From: Flavisolibacter amylovorans
Lineage (GTDB): Bacteria > Bacteroidota > Bacteroidia > Chitinophagales > Chitinophagaceae
DNA: 64,000 nucleotides
Assembly: GCF_039541815.1 (NCBI RefSeq)
Contig: NZ_BAABGY010000009.1
Coordinates: forward strand, 186,001 to 250,000
Direction: 5' to 3'
Positions 8,038 to 16,690 of this stretch are shown here, one piece after another; positions within the stretch are counted from its first letter, which is position 1, and each line of letters opens with the position of its first letter. Both the position numbers and the translations under genes were made by a program. The notes under the pieces were generated by a model. That model did no database searches. It saw nothing but the letters and a program-made list of their open reading frames with translations, and was not told where the DNA came from.

Positions 8038-8592
8038 TGGGAGAATGGGGTGATGGGATGATGAGGTGGCTTCGACAGGCCTTGCCTGAGAAGAGACACT
8101 TGTCATCCGGAACTTGTCGAAGACGCGGTTGCTCGTACGAAAATGGAGACGATTCGATGGTACACTCAGCGGCCGATGCGCGCAGTCATTGCGAGGCCTC
8201 CCACGCCGCTGGCGGGCAACAAAGTTTAGTCATCCTGAGCTTGCCGAAGGGTCCCCGGTTACGCATGAGGCCGGGACGAAGCAGCCCACTGCATCCCATA
8301 GCATTGGCTCTACTAACTATTCCACTTTCGCATCCTGCGTAACGCAGGTTTCTCGAACACACCGTGTAACGGGGGCGTTTGCCCCGAGGCTTCGGGACGC
8401 TGCGCTCGCGATGACGTGCACTCCGCTTAACCCATGAATCTTTGCGTCTCTGCGACTTTGCGTCTCCGCGTGAAACCCGCGTCCTGCTTTGAAGTATGCC
8501 AGGCGCTTGCGCCGGGAAGAATCCTACCGTCACCGTCCTGTCAATAAACGTTATCCAGCGACAACCGGCTGCACCTCCTTCTGGCCCACTGT
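8038..8592. repeat. 555-base gene-free stretch made of several dispersed word repeats
   Basis: From left to right: 'AATGGGGTAATGGGAGAATGG' words (8025-8066); 'GTCATCCTGAGCTTGCCGAA'-type element (8229-8256, with a related block near 8093-8125); 'CCCGAGGCTTCGGGACGCTG ... GCGATGACGT' (about 8385-8416); and 'TTTGCGTCTCTGCGACTTTG' words (8439-8475). The second and fourth resemble intergenic repeats known from many unrelated bacterial genomes. Open frames here are low-complexity and were not called. Confidence 0.6.
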
Positions 8593-8600
8593 TACTTTTG
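8593..8600 (+). promoter_or_regulatory. Bacteroidota -7 box (TACTTTTG)
   Basis: TACTTTTG matches TAnnTTTG and lies 24 bases upstream of the ATG at 8625. It supports that start over the longer reading frame beginning at 8496. Confidence 0.55.
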
Positions 8601-8624
8601 TCGCACACATCCAAAAGCATCAGC

Positions 8625-9566
8625 ATGAAAGCGATCCTCCTCGCCGGCGCCGGCGGCACCGAACAACTACAATACACCACGCTGCCCGTTCCCGAGCCGG
8701 GCCCCGGTGAAGTACGCCTCCGCGTGCGGGCGCTTTCCGTCAATCCCGTCGACGTGAAGACCCGCAAGGGCGGCGCCTTCTTTTCCAAATTGCAGGAAGC
8801 GCCCCCGGCCATCCTAGGCTGGGACGTATCCGGAGTAGTCGATGCGCTCGGCGAAGGCGTTGCCGGCGTGGGTATAGGCGATGCGCTCTTTGGTATGATC
8901 AACTTCCCGGGCTCCGGCCGCTGCTATGCGGAATACGTGGTGGCGCCCGTTGCGCACCTCGCGCGCAAGCCGGAAGCCATCACCCATGAAGCCGCTGCCG
9001 CCACAACCCTTGCCGCGCTCACTGCCTGGCAGGTGCTGGTGCACGAGGCGGGCCTGCAGCGCGGGCAACGCGTGCTGGTGCATGCCGCAGCCGGCGGCGT
9101 GGGTCACTTTGCCGTACAGATCGCCCGGCACCTGGGCGCCACGGTGGTAGGAACCGCCTCCACCGCCAACCAGGAATTCCTGCGCACATTGGGGGTCGAC
9201 GAGCCTGTCGATTATTCGGCCGTAGATATACGGGATGCTGTAGTGCCCGTGGACGTGGTGCTCGACCCGATCGGTGGCGATACCACGCTGCAGTCGCTCC
9301 GGTTGTTGCGGCCCGGCGGCATACTCGTTTCGATCGTGGGCGGCGCAAAGGAGCCGGTACTGGCTGCTGCCTCCGAAAGCGGCGTTACGGCAAAGAACTA
9401 CCTCGTGCACTCAAGCGGCGCCGACATGGAAGCGCTGGCCGGCCTCCTGAGCAGCGGTGCCCTGAAGCCGCAGGTGGAAAGCCGGTTCCCATTTGAAGAG
9501 ATGGCCGCCGCGCATGCCCAGATCGAAACCGGCCGCACGCGAGGTAAGGTGATCGTACTTCCCTGA
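8625..9566 (+). CDS. NADP-dependent quinone oxidoreductase-like protein (MDR superfamily)
   Basis: The 313-residue product starts MKAILLAGAGGTEQLQYTTLP and has the MDR layout. The N-terminal GroES-like catalytic fold includes PEPGPGEVRLRVRALSVNPVDVKTRKG. A Rossmann domain carries GQRVLVHAAAGGVGHFAVQIARHLGATVVGTAS, which contains the AAGGVG nucleotide-binding loop. The zinc-binding cysteines of alcohol dehydrogenases are absent, so it belongs with quinone oxidoreductase / zeta-crystallin-like reductases. It probably reduces quinones or enones with NADPH. It stands alone between repeats and the kinase gene. Confidence 0.9.
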   Translation: MKAILLAGAGGTEQLQYTTLPVPEPGPGEVRLRVRALSVNPVDVKTRKGGAFFSKLQEAPPAILGWDVSGVVDALGEGVAGVGIGDALFGMINFPGSGRCYAEYVVAPVAHLARKPEAITHEAAAATTLAALTAWQVLVHEAGLQRGQRVLVHAAAGGVGHFAVQIARHLGATVVGTASTANQEFLRTLGVDEPVDYSAVDIRDAVVPVDVVLDPIGGDTTLQSLRLLRPGGILVSIVGGAKEPVLAAASESGVTAKNYLVHSSGADMEALAGLLSSGALKPQVESRFPFEEMAAAHAQIETGRTRGKVIVLP

Positions 9567-9862
9567 CGGAGCACGGCATCAGGAATACCCTTAGCGGGTC
9601 TAAAAAGGAGTGTCCGAACACGGCTTTGGAACACTTTTGTGTAAGTGGAGGGCGAACCGCCAAAACCCGACGAAATGCCCTGGCACTCCTTAACTCTGCC
9701 GCCCCGGTCCGGGGCTGACGATACCTTGCCCGCAACTACCGGAACGGAAGCGCAGGCCTGTACCGTAGAACTACAAGCGTTCTTCAAAAGATGCGAAGCG
9801 ACGCGCGGTCGCCTGCGTGGTATCACCTCCCGGCGCTGCCGCCGGGGCCAAATCCTCTGCTG

Positions 9863-11809
9863 ATGCCGGAACGCTTTACCCCCATTCAACACAAGCTGCG
9901 CCGGGTGATCCTCCTCACCTGCGGCCTCGTGCTGCTGCTGACCTGCACGGTACTGTCGGTGTATGAATTCCTGACCTACCGCAGCCTGGCCCAGCGCGAG
10001 CTCGGCGCCCTCGGCCGCCTGCTTTCGGTGAACAGTACGGCTGCCCTCGCCGCCAGGGATCAGCAGGCGGCACAGGCCGTGCTCCGGTCGCTCCACAGCC
10101 AGCGCAACCTTGTAGAAGCACGGCTCTACGACGCCAAGGGCCGCCTGTTCGCGCACTATCCTGCGGATCATGCCGTAGACATCCGTTTTATCGCCAACCC
10201 GCCCGCCGAGCAGTACCGCTCCGGCCCGCTCTCGGTGGAAGGCTACCTGCCGGTGGCCGGCGGCGGGCAGCGCAACGGTACCCTGTACCTGCGCACGCAC
10301 CTGCAGCCGGTATACGAGCGCCTCGCCCGCTACCTGCTCGTGACCCTGCTCGTGAGCGCCGTGGCCGTGCGGCTCGCGGTGCTCTACTCGCGGCGCCTGC
10401 AGCGCTCGGTGTCGGTGCCGATATTGCAGCTTGCGGGCACGGCACGTGCGGTATCGGAGCGCCGCGATTACTCCGTGCGGGCCACCGCGCACAGCGGCGA
10501 CGAGATCGGGCTGCTCACCGATGCCTTCAACGGTATGCTGGCGCAGATCGAGCGGCAGAACGAAGAGATCCGCTCCCTCAACCGCAACCTGGAGCAGAAA
10601 GTGACCGAGCGCACCGCGCAGCTCGAAGCCGCCAACGCCACCCTCCGCGCGCAGAAGGAGCTTACCGAGAACATCATCGACTCCTCCGTTGATCTGATCG
10701 CCGTGCTCGACAGCGAAGGGCGCTACGTGAGCGTCAACCGCCAGTGCGAGCTCGTATTCGGAAAGGGGCGCGACGCGCTCATCGGCCGCCGCCTCGACGA
10801 GCTATTTCCCGGCATGAAAGGCGACCGCGTGCTGGCGCTGCTGGATGCCGCGCTGCAAGGCCGATTGCTGCGCGAAGAAAGTCACCGCTCCGCGCTTTCG
10901 GGGCACTACTACGAGCACTTCTACATCCCGCTACACAACGATGCCGGCGCCGTAGACAGGGTGCTGCTCGTGAGCCACGACATCACGGGCATCATGGAGA
11001 GCAATGCGCGCCTTACTGCGCTCAACCGGGCGCTCGGGCAGTCGAACCGCGAGCTCGAGCAATTTGCCTACATCGCCTCGCACGACCTGCAGGAGCCCCT
11101 GCGCAAGCTCGTCACCTTTGCCGACCTTTCGAAGCGCCACCTCCACGAGCCGCCGCTGCTGGAAGGCTACCTGCAGAAGATCATCGCCTCGGCAGGCCGC
11201 ATGAGCGCACTCATCCGCGACGTGCTGCAGTACAGCCAGGTTTCCGGCAGCGGGGCCGAATGCTGCGCGGTGGACCTTAACGAAGTGCTTGCACACATCC
11301 GCGAAGACCTCGAGCTGCTCCTCCAGGAAAAGGGCGCCCTGCTTACCGCTATGCCGTTGCCGGTAGTGATCGGCAACCGCCTGCAACTGGGCCAGCTGTT
11401 CAGCAACCTGATCAGCAATGCACTCAAGTTTTCGGAGGAGGCGCCGCGGGTCAGCATAGCCGCCATAACGCATGGTGCCGATGCGGTGCCGGCAGGCGGC
11501 CTCGAGGCTGGTACCCGCTATGTTGAGCTCGTGTTCACCGACAACGGGATCGGCTTCGAGCCTTCTTTTGCCGACAAGATCTTTTCGCTGTTTCAGCGCC
11601 TGCCGCACGGCGCAGACTATCCGGGCACCGGCGTGGGTCTCGCGCTCTGCAAGAAGATCGTGGACTACCACCACGGTGCCATTACCGTGGAGAGCACACC
11701 CGGCAGAGGTACCCGCTTCCATGTGTTCCTCCCGCTGCCTTCACTCGGGCCCGTGCCCTCGCTTCAGGCACCGGTGATCACCTTGCAGGCTGCCGATGGG
11801 CGCCTCTGA
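9863..11809 (+). CDS. Membrane-bound PAS sensor histidine kinase with CHASE8-like input domain
   Basis: The 648-residue protein has TM1 at 13-34, a periplasmic CHASE8-like domain at about 35-150 and TM2 at 156-175. HAMP follows at 178-230, a short coiled coil, then PAS at about 265-378. The HisKA domain has FAYIASHDLQEPLR with phospho-acceptor H407. The HATPase has NLISNALKF (N box), DNGIGFE (G1) and GTGVGLAL (G2). The HDLQEPLR form is typical of kinases related to bacteriophytochromes that pair with small single-domain response regulators. A 73-codon frame starting at GTG 9645 ends in TGATG overlapping this start; whether it is translated is unclear. Confidence 0.9.
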   Translation: MPERFTPIQHKLRRVILLTCGLVLLLTCTVLSVYEFLTYRSLAQRELGALGRLLSVNSTAALAARDQQAAQAVLRSLHSQRNLVEARLYDAKGRLFAHYPADHAVDIRFIANPPAEQYRSGPLSVEGYLPVAGGGQRNGTLYLRTHLQPVYERLARYLLVTLLVSAVAVRLAVLYSRRLQRSVSVPILQLAGTARAVSERRDYSVRATAHSGDEIGLLTDAFNGMLAQIERQNEEIRSLNRNLEQKVTERTAQLEAANATLRAQKELTENIIDSSVDLIAVLDSEGRYVSVNRQCELVFGKGRDALIGRRLDELFPGMKGDRVLALLDAALQGRLLREESHRSALSGHYYEHFYIPLHNDAGAVDRVLLVSHDITGIMESNARLTALNRALGQSNRELEQFAYIASHDLQEPLRKLVTFADLSKRHLHEPPLLEGYLQKIIASAGRMSALIRDVLQYSQVSGSGAECCAVDLNEVLAHIREDLELLLQEKGALLTAMPLPVVIGNRLQLGQLFSNLISNALKFSEEAPRVSIAAITHGADAVPAGGLEAGTRYVELVFTDNGIGFEPSFADKIFSLFQRLPHGADYPGTGVGLALCKKIVDYHHGAITVESTPGRGTRFHVFLPLPSLGPVPSLQAPVITLQAADGRL

Positions 11810-11890
11810 TCGGTTTGCCGGACTCCTTAACTACAGCCCCGTTAGCGCCTCTTCCATACGATGGTCGGGTGCAAAATTTGCTGTGCCTCC

Positions 11891-11924
11891 TTTTACGATT
11901 GTCTTCTATTCAACCATCGTAAAA
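11891..11924. promoter_or_regulatory. 9-bp perfect inverted repeat upstream of the BON protein
   Basis: TTTTACGAT (11891-11899) and ATCGTAAAA (11916-11924) are exact reverse complements separated by 16 bases. The right arm ends 9 bases before the ATG at 11934. No T-run follows on the plus strand, so it is not a normal terminator for the kinase gene. A protein-binding operator or a leader hairpin controlling the BON gene is a reasonable inference. Confidence 0.45.
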
Positions 11925-11933
11925 AAACAATTT

Positions 11934-13394
11934 ATGGCAGAAAGAAACCAATACCCCGAGGGGTATCGTCCCGGGCAGAGCGGGGGCAGCGACCCTTACC
12001 GCAACCAGGACCAGTACAGCCAATCAGGCGGGCAGGGATTCCAGGACAAATGGATGCGCGGCGAAGAGGACCTTCCCGACTCCAACGAGTACGGCGGCCA
12101 GCAGCGTACCGGCGGGCGTACGGTGCGCCAGTTCGGCGATTCGGGCGAGCGCTATGTGGGCGGCGGGCAAGGCAGTGCCGACGACCAGCGCTTCCGGCAC
12201 CAGGAGCGCGGGCACAGCAACCCGGGCGATTCGTACAGCAATGCGAGCCAGCAGGGATCCGGCTACGGGCAGCAGCAGCAATACGGCGGCTCCCGCGACC
12301 TTCGCTATACGCCCGACAACAACGACAACGAATATTACGGACACCAGCACAACGGTATGCAGGAATTCCGGCAGCAGCACGCCTCGGGCGACTACCGGCA
12401 TCCCGAACTCCGCCACGGGGGCAACTACCAGCAGTCGGGTCAGTACGGCGGCAGCCAGCAGCAGGGGAACTACGGGCAGCCCGGCAACCGCGGCGCGGGC
12501 CACGACTTCAACCCCGGCGGGTACGACCGCTCCCGCGACCAGGGAAGCTTCGGCGGCCAGGTGCAGGGCAACTCCTCCTATGGCCAGCAAGGCCAGACGG
12601 GCAACGGCCGCAACGAGCATGGCTCCTACAACCAGTCGGGGCACCTCAACTACGGGCAGCAACAACAGCAATCCTGGGGGCAGCAGCGCGGCCAGGAAGG
12701 CATGAACCCACATAGCGGGTACCCTTCGCCCGGCAGCAACCAGCAGGGCGGCTGGCAGCAGTCGTCGGACCGCGGTCATGGCGCCACCATGCCGTATGGG
12801 CAATCAGGCTCCCATCAACAGTCGTCGCCGCAAGGCTTCCTGGGTGGGCACCGTGGCCGCGGCCCCAAGGATTACTGCCGCTCGGAAGACCGTATCCGCG
12901 AGGATATCTGCGACCGCCTCACCGACGATGATCATGTGGATGCTTCGCACATCCAGGTGCAGGTAACGGGCAACGAGGTGATCCTGATGGGCACCGTGGA
13001 GAGCCGCGAGGAGAAGCGCCGCGCCGAGGACGTGGTGGAGTCCATCTCCGGTGTGCGCCACGTGGAGAACCGCCTGCGGGTGAACCCGCGCAGCACCGGC
13101 GCCAGCGGCTACGAGCGGCACATCGACCAGCACCAGTATACGGGTGTTTCGGATGCGCCGGGTGGCATTGGCAACGAGTCAGGTACCACGGTGGAGATCA
13201 TCCGCAATATGGGCACCCCGAACAATGCCGGTATCGATCCCAACACCAACGCAACGGGCACGGGCCGTCGTAGCCGTGGCGAGGGCGGCAGCGCCCGCGC
13301 GGCGCGCAGCAAGGACGGGGGCGCAACCGAGCGCAAGGTGCGCGGCGACCGCACGCCCCGCACCGACGGCGGCAACGCAGAGCGGGAAGAATGA
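11934..13394 (+). CDS. Gln/Gly/Tyr-rich protein with C-terminal BON domain
   Basis: The 486-residue product begins MAERNQYPEGYRPGQSGG. Residues 1 to about 310 are of low complexity, dominated by Gln, Gly, Ser, Tyr, Asn and His with repeated Tyr-Gly-Gln-Gln type units, and are predicted disordered and soluble; no signal peptide is seen. Residues about 325-390 form one BON domain (YCRSEDRIREDICDRLTDDD, then QVTGNEVILMGTVESREEKRRAEDVV, and SGVRHVENRLRVNP). BON domains occur in stress proteins such as OsmY and bind phospholipid or other surfaces. The tail is Arg/Gly-rich. A perfect inverted repeat lies just upstream and a strong terminator follows. The role is probably envelope or osmotic stress, by family only. 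Confidence 0.8.
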   Translation: MAERNQYPEGYRPGQSGGSDPYRNQDQYSQSGGQGFQDKWMRGEEDLPDSNEYGGQQRTGGRTVRQFGDSGERYVGGGQGSADDQRFRHQERGHSNPGDSYSNASQQGSGYGQQQQYGGSRDLRYTPDNNDNEYYGHQHNGMQEFRQQHASGDYRHPELRHGGNYQQSGQYGGSQQQGNYGQPGNRGAGHDFNPGGYDRSRDQGSFGGQVQGNSSYGQQGQTGNGRNEHGSYNQSGHLNYGQQQQQSWGQQRGQEGMNPHSGYPSPGSNQQGGWQQSSDRGHGATMPYGQSGSHQQSSPQGFLGGHRGRGPKDYCRSEDRIREDICDRLTDDDHVDASHIQVQVTGNEVILMGTVESREEKRRAEDVVESISGVRHVENRLRVNPRSTGASGYERHIDQHQYTGVSDAPGGIGNESGTTVEIIRNMGTPNNAGIDPNTNATGTGRRSRGEGGSARAARSKDGGATERKVRGDRTPRTDGGNAEREE

Positions 13395-13410
13395 TGCTTC
13401 CTTCTCGGCA

Positions 13411-13442
13411 TAAAAAAAGCGACCTGGTGGTCGCTTTTTTTA
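13411..13442. terminator. Bidirectional intrinsic terminator
   Basis: AAAAAAA-GCGACC-TGGT-GGTCGC-TTTTTTT is a perfect stem with long A and T runs on either side. It lies between the rightward BON gene and the leftward kinase gene, although a word repeat separates it from the latter. Confidence 0.88.
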
Positions 13443-13473
13443 TGCCATTTTCCCTCATGAAGACCCCCTTCAA

Positions 13474-13551
13474 TGCGTGAGGCGTGAAGCGTCAGGAGCA
13501 AGCCACAAATGGGGGCGCTCGCCCTCGCGCCTGACGCCTGATGCCTCAGGT
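13474..13551. repeat. Inverted word repeat (GCGTGAGGCGTGAAGCGTCAGG family)
   Basis: The left arm 13474-13499 is made of 'GCGTGAGGCGTGAAGCGTCAGG'-like words. The right arm 13525-13551 has the complementary 'CGCCTGACGCCTGATGCCTCA'. The pair could fold into an imperfect hairpin. It follows the terminator and precedes the 3' end of the leftward kinase gene. Confidence 0.55.
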
Positions 13552-13589
13552 CACGATGCGGAGTAACTCATTCAGAGACGACCTCCCGG

Positions 13590-16064
13590 CTATTCGGGCT
13601 GCCGCGCAGGAAGCGTGATGTCGAACCGGGCGCCTATGTTCTCTTCGCCGGAGGCGGTGATGCTGCCGTGGTGCAGGTCCACGATCTTCTTCACGATGGC
13701 GAGGCCTACGCCGGTGCCTTCGTAGCGGTCGCGGGTATGGAGGCGCTGAAATACCTCGAAGATCTTTTCGGCCTGCTCGGGATGGAAGCCGATGCCGTTG
13801 TCTTCGTATTGAAAGCGGTAGTGCAGCTCGTCGCCCGCCTGTAGTGCTACAACCGTCAGGCTGATCCGTGGCGCCCGGTCGGGGTGAGCGAACTTGAGCG
13901 AGTTGCTGAACAGGTTCTGGAACATCTGTCCAAGTTGCAGGGGAATGCCGTCTACCACCGGGAGCGGCGCGATCTCCAGCACGGCGCTCTTCTCGCGGAT
14001 GGGGAGCTCGAGGTCTTCGAGTATGCCTTTTACGAGTCCGTTGAGGTCAACGGGCTCGAATGCAGGCCGCAGGTGCGACAGGCGGGAGAAGGAGAGGAGG
14101 TCGTCGATAAGGCGGATCATGCGGTCGGCAGAGCCGATGATGTTGTTGAGGTAACGCTGGTTGCCGGTATCGAGGCCGCCGCCGATGCGGTCGAGCAGGA
14201 GCCGGCTGAATACCGAGATCTTTCGGACCGGCTCTTTGAGGTCGTGCGAGGCGATGCTGGTGAACTGCAGCAGCTCGTAGTTGCGCTTCTCGAGCTCTAC
14301 GGTGCGCTCGCGCACCTTTTCCTCGAGCAGGGCCATCGCTTTCTTTTCCTGGGTGCGCAGCTCCTCCTGAACGCGCTTTTCCTCGGTCATGTCGCGCACT
14401 TCGATCACGGTGCCCTTGGGTACCCCCTTCTCGATGATGGGGCTTGCGATGAACGCCACGGGGAAGAAGCGGCCGCTCTTGTCGATAAATACCTCCTCGC
14501 CCTGCGTCTGGCTCTTGGTAGGCAATGCCCGGTCGATGGCGCATTCCTCGATGGGAAAGTGCCGGCCGTCGGGGTGCGTATGGTGAATGTAGTAGTGGAG
14601 CGGCTTTTCCTGTACCTCGTCGATCCGGTAGCCGGTCATCGCTTCGGCCGCAGGGTTCATATAGGTGCAGAACTGGCGATCGTCCATCAGGAAGAGCGCC
14701 TGCAGGGTATTGTTGGTGATGGTGTTGATGAGCACGTTGCGGCTCTCGAGGCGCTGTTCCGTAAGCTTGCGTTCGGTGATGTCGGTAACCGAGCCGGCAT
14801 AGCCGCCGAAGGAGCCGTCGGGCTTGTAGTAGGGGCTGCCGTGGCTCGAGCACCAGCGCTCTTCGCCGTTGCGCCGCTGGATGCGGAAGTCCATCGAAAA
14901 CACCCGCCGCGCTGCGAAGGCGTCTTTGAAGGTGGCCCTTGCCCGGGGCAGGTCGGCGGGCACCACGGAGTTGATCCAGCTATAGTCCGGATCGCTGTTT
15001 GCGCGCTCGCCCACCCAGTCGAACCAGGTCTGGTTGATGTAGATCGTCTTCGGCTCGTCATCGGTCATCCACAGCGCCACGGGCGACACGCTCGTAATGA
15101 CCTGGGAAAGTGTTTCGCTGCGCTCGAGGGCGGCGCGCACTTCCTGGGTGTCCGTCACGTCGCGCACCATCGACAGCACGTGCGGCTTGCCGCGGAAGAT
15201 GAAGTCGGTGCCCTTGAACTCGGCGGTGAAGATGCTGCCGTCCTTTCGGATGCGGCGGTTGGTGCCTGCGTATTGCCTGCCCGAAAGCGCGATCTCCTTG
15301 AGCACCCGGAAGTCGTCGGGATTTTCAAAGAGGAGGGCTGCCGGCTTGCCGATGAGCTCTTCGTAGGCATAGCCGAAAATGCGGCAGGCGGAAGGATTGG
15401 CCTCGGCGATCGTGCCGTTCTCGTCGTAGATTATCATCGAGTCGGACGTGGCGTTGAAGATGCTGAGGTATTGCTCTTTCTGCTCCACGAGGCGCTGCTC
15501 GATGGCCTTTTTCTCACCGAACAGGCGGGCGTTGCCGACGGCGATGGCGGCCTGCGCGGCGATGCCCTCCAGCAGGCGCTCGGCCTCCTCGGTGAAGACC
15601 CCCACGTCGGGGTGCCCGAAGAAAAGCCCGCCGATGGCTTCCTGCGTAAATGGGTTGACGACCGGCGCCGCCAGGTAGCTGCGCACCGGCAGGTGCCCGT
15701 GCGGCATGCCGTGGTAGGGTGGGTTCTGGGCGTAATGGGGCTGGGCCGTCACATCGTCGTAGCGCACGATGCCCCTGGCGGCAAAGGTGGGCTCGAAGAT
15801 CTTGGTGTTGCGCGGCATCGGGAACTTCGAAAAGGCTTCGCGCGAAACACCGGAGATCGTGTACAGCACGAAGGCTTCGCCGCTGGCATTGATGACGTTG
15901 TAAAAGAAAGCCCCGAAGCGGGCGCCGGTGAGCTGTGTGGCGATATCGGTCACGCGCTGCACCACCTTTTCCAGCTCCACCTCCGAATTGATGGCTTTGC
16001 CGGCCTCCAGTAGGAGCTCGAAAAGGGTGCGGGAATCCAGCGGGGCAGGTTGTGTAGGAATCAT
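13590..16064 (-). CDS. Soluble multi-PAS sensor histidine kinase with GAF domain
   Basis: The 824-residue protein has no membrane helix. It contains a GAF domain (about 10-175), then three PAS regions: about 200-310 with DENGTIAEANPSACRIFGYAYEELIG, about 315-440 ending GYAGSVTDITERK, and about 445-575 ending VIEVRDMTEEK. A coiled coil precedes HisKA (TSIASHDLKEPVRK, H607). The HATPase has FQNLFSNSLKF, EDNGIGFHPEQAEKIFEVFQRLH and GTGVGLAIVKKI. The ATG at 16062-16064 gives a clean N-terminus. It diverges from the response regulator at 16156 with only 91 bases between them. The pair therefore probably forms one phosphorelay, and the HDLKEP subtype favours such single-domain partners. Confidence 0.92.
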   Translation of the reverse strand: MIPTQPAPLDSRTLFELLLEAGKAINSEVELEKVVQRVTDIATQLTGARFGAFFYNVINASGEAFVLYTISGVSREAFSKFPMPRNTKIFEPTFAARGIVRYDDVTAQPHYAQNPPYHGMPHGHLPVRSYLAAPVVNPFTQEAIGGLFFGHPDVGVFTEEAERLLEGIAAQAAIAVGNARLFGEKKAIEQRLVEQKEQYLSIFNATSDSMIIYDENGTIAEANPSACRIFGYAYEELIGKPAALLFENPDDFRVLKEIALSGRQYAGTNRRIRKDGSIFTAEFKGTDFIFRGKPHVLSMVRDVTDTQEVRAALERSETLSQVITSVSPVALWMTDDEPKTIYINQTWFDWVGERANSDPDYSWINSVVPADLPRARATFKDAFAARRVFSMDFRIQRRNGEERWCSSHGSPYYKPDGSFGGYAGSVTDITERKLTEQRLESRNVLINTITNNTLQALFLMDDRQFCTYMNPAAEAMTGYRIDEVQEKPLHYYIHHTHPDGRHFPIEECAIDRALPTKSQTQGEEVFIDKSGRFFPVAFIASPIIEKGVPKGTVIEVRDMTEEKRVQEELRTQEKKAMALLEEKVRERTVELEKRNYELLQFTSIASHDLKEPVRKISVFSRLLLDRIGGGLDTGNQRYLNNIIGSADRMIRLIDDLLSFSRLSHLRPAFEPVDLNGLVKGILEDLELPIREKSAVLEIAPLPVVDGIPLQLGQMFQNLFSNSLKFAHPDRAPRISLTVVALQAGDELHYRFQYEDNGIGFHPEQAEKIFEVFQRLHTRDRYEGTGVGLAIVKKIVDLHHGSITASGEENIGARFDITLPARQPE

Positions 16065-16142
16065 GGTTAAGGAAACGTAAATCTACTCTACAAACACGAT
16101 ACCCTGCCGGGCCGCGGAAAAAAAAGTGGTCTGGCATTCCCC

Positions 16143-16150
16143 TACTTTTG
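16143..16150 (+). promoter_or_regulatory. Bacteroidota -7 box (TACTTTTG)
   Basis: TACTTTTG lies 5 bases upstream of the ATG at 16156 of the response regulator. This both supports that start and implies a nearly leaderless transcript. Confidence 0.6.
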
Positions 16151-16155
16151 ACGGG

Positions 16156-16584
16156 ATGGAAAGAACTGCCGGAGCCGGAAAGGAGCTCAGGATCATGCTG
16201 GTGGACGACGATGCGACGGATCGCGAGTTGTTCGGGGAAGCACTGCAAGGTAATAGACCCGCCTGTACGCTCACGGAGGCAGGCAACGGGGTGGCCGCGC
16301 TCGACGCGTTGCGGGCTGCCACCCAGCTCCCGCACCTCATCGTGCTCGACCTCAACATGCCGGTGATGGACGGCCGCGAAACGCTGCGCGCCCTTCGCGC
16401 TGAGCCTGCCTGGAAACACATCCCGGTCTGCATCCTCTCCACCTCGAGCGCCCACTTCGATGTACGCAATGCCTACGACGACGGCGCCAACCTCTTCCTC
16501 GTAAAACCCCTGGACTTCCGCTCGCTGCAAGAGCTGGCGACCTGCCTGCTGGCCCTCTTTGGCAAGTATTCCGGAACGGTATAG
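16156..16584 (+). CDS. Stand-alone response regulator receiver (Rcp1/phytochrome-type)
   Basis: The 142-residue protein is a single CheY-like receiver domain with no output domain. Acidic residues D17-D19 (LVDDDATDREL), phospho-acceptor D65 (IVLDLNMPVMDG), T/S at ILSTSS (95-98) and K117 (LFLVKPLD) are all present. The DDDATDREL / NMPVMDGRETLRAL pattern is that of small regulators serving phytochrome-like and multi-PAS kinases. It is transcribed divergently from the 824-residue kinase, its likely cognate. The kinase at 9863 is another candidate partner. Confidence 0.93.
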   Translation: MERTAGAGKELRIMLVDDDATDRELFGEALQGNRPACTLTEAGNGVAALDALRAATQLPHLIVLDLNMPVMDGRETLRALRAEPAWKHIPVCILSTSSAHFDVRNAYDDGANLFLVKPLDFRSLQELATCLLALFGKYSGTV

Positions 16585-16690
16585 CCAAAGTTTTCCCACG
16601 TTCGTTTTTTCTTCCGCTTACAGAGCGCTCCGCAAGCTCTGGTGAAGGTGTTTTGGCACCATTCTTTCGGCCGGTACAGAAACTTTTTCT

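Noticed and set aside
13884..16013. 709-codon plus-strand frame
   Set aside because: Antisense to the multi-PAS kinase, with unnatural composition rich in Val, Ala, Glu, Gly and His; no recognisable motif.
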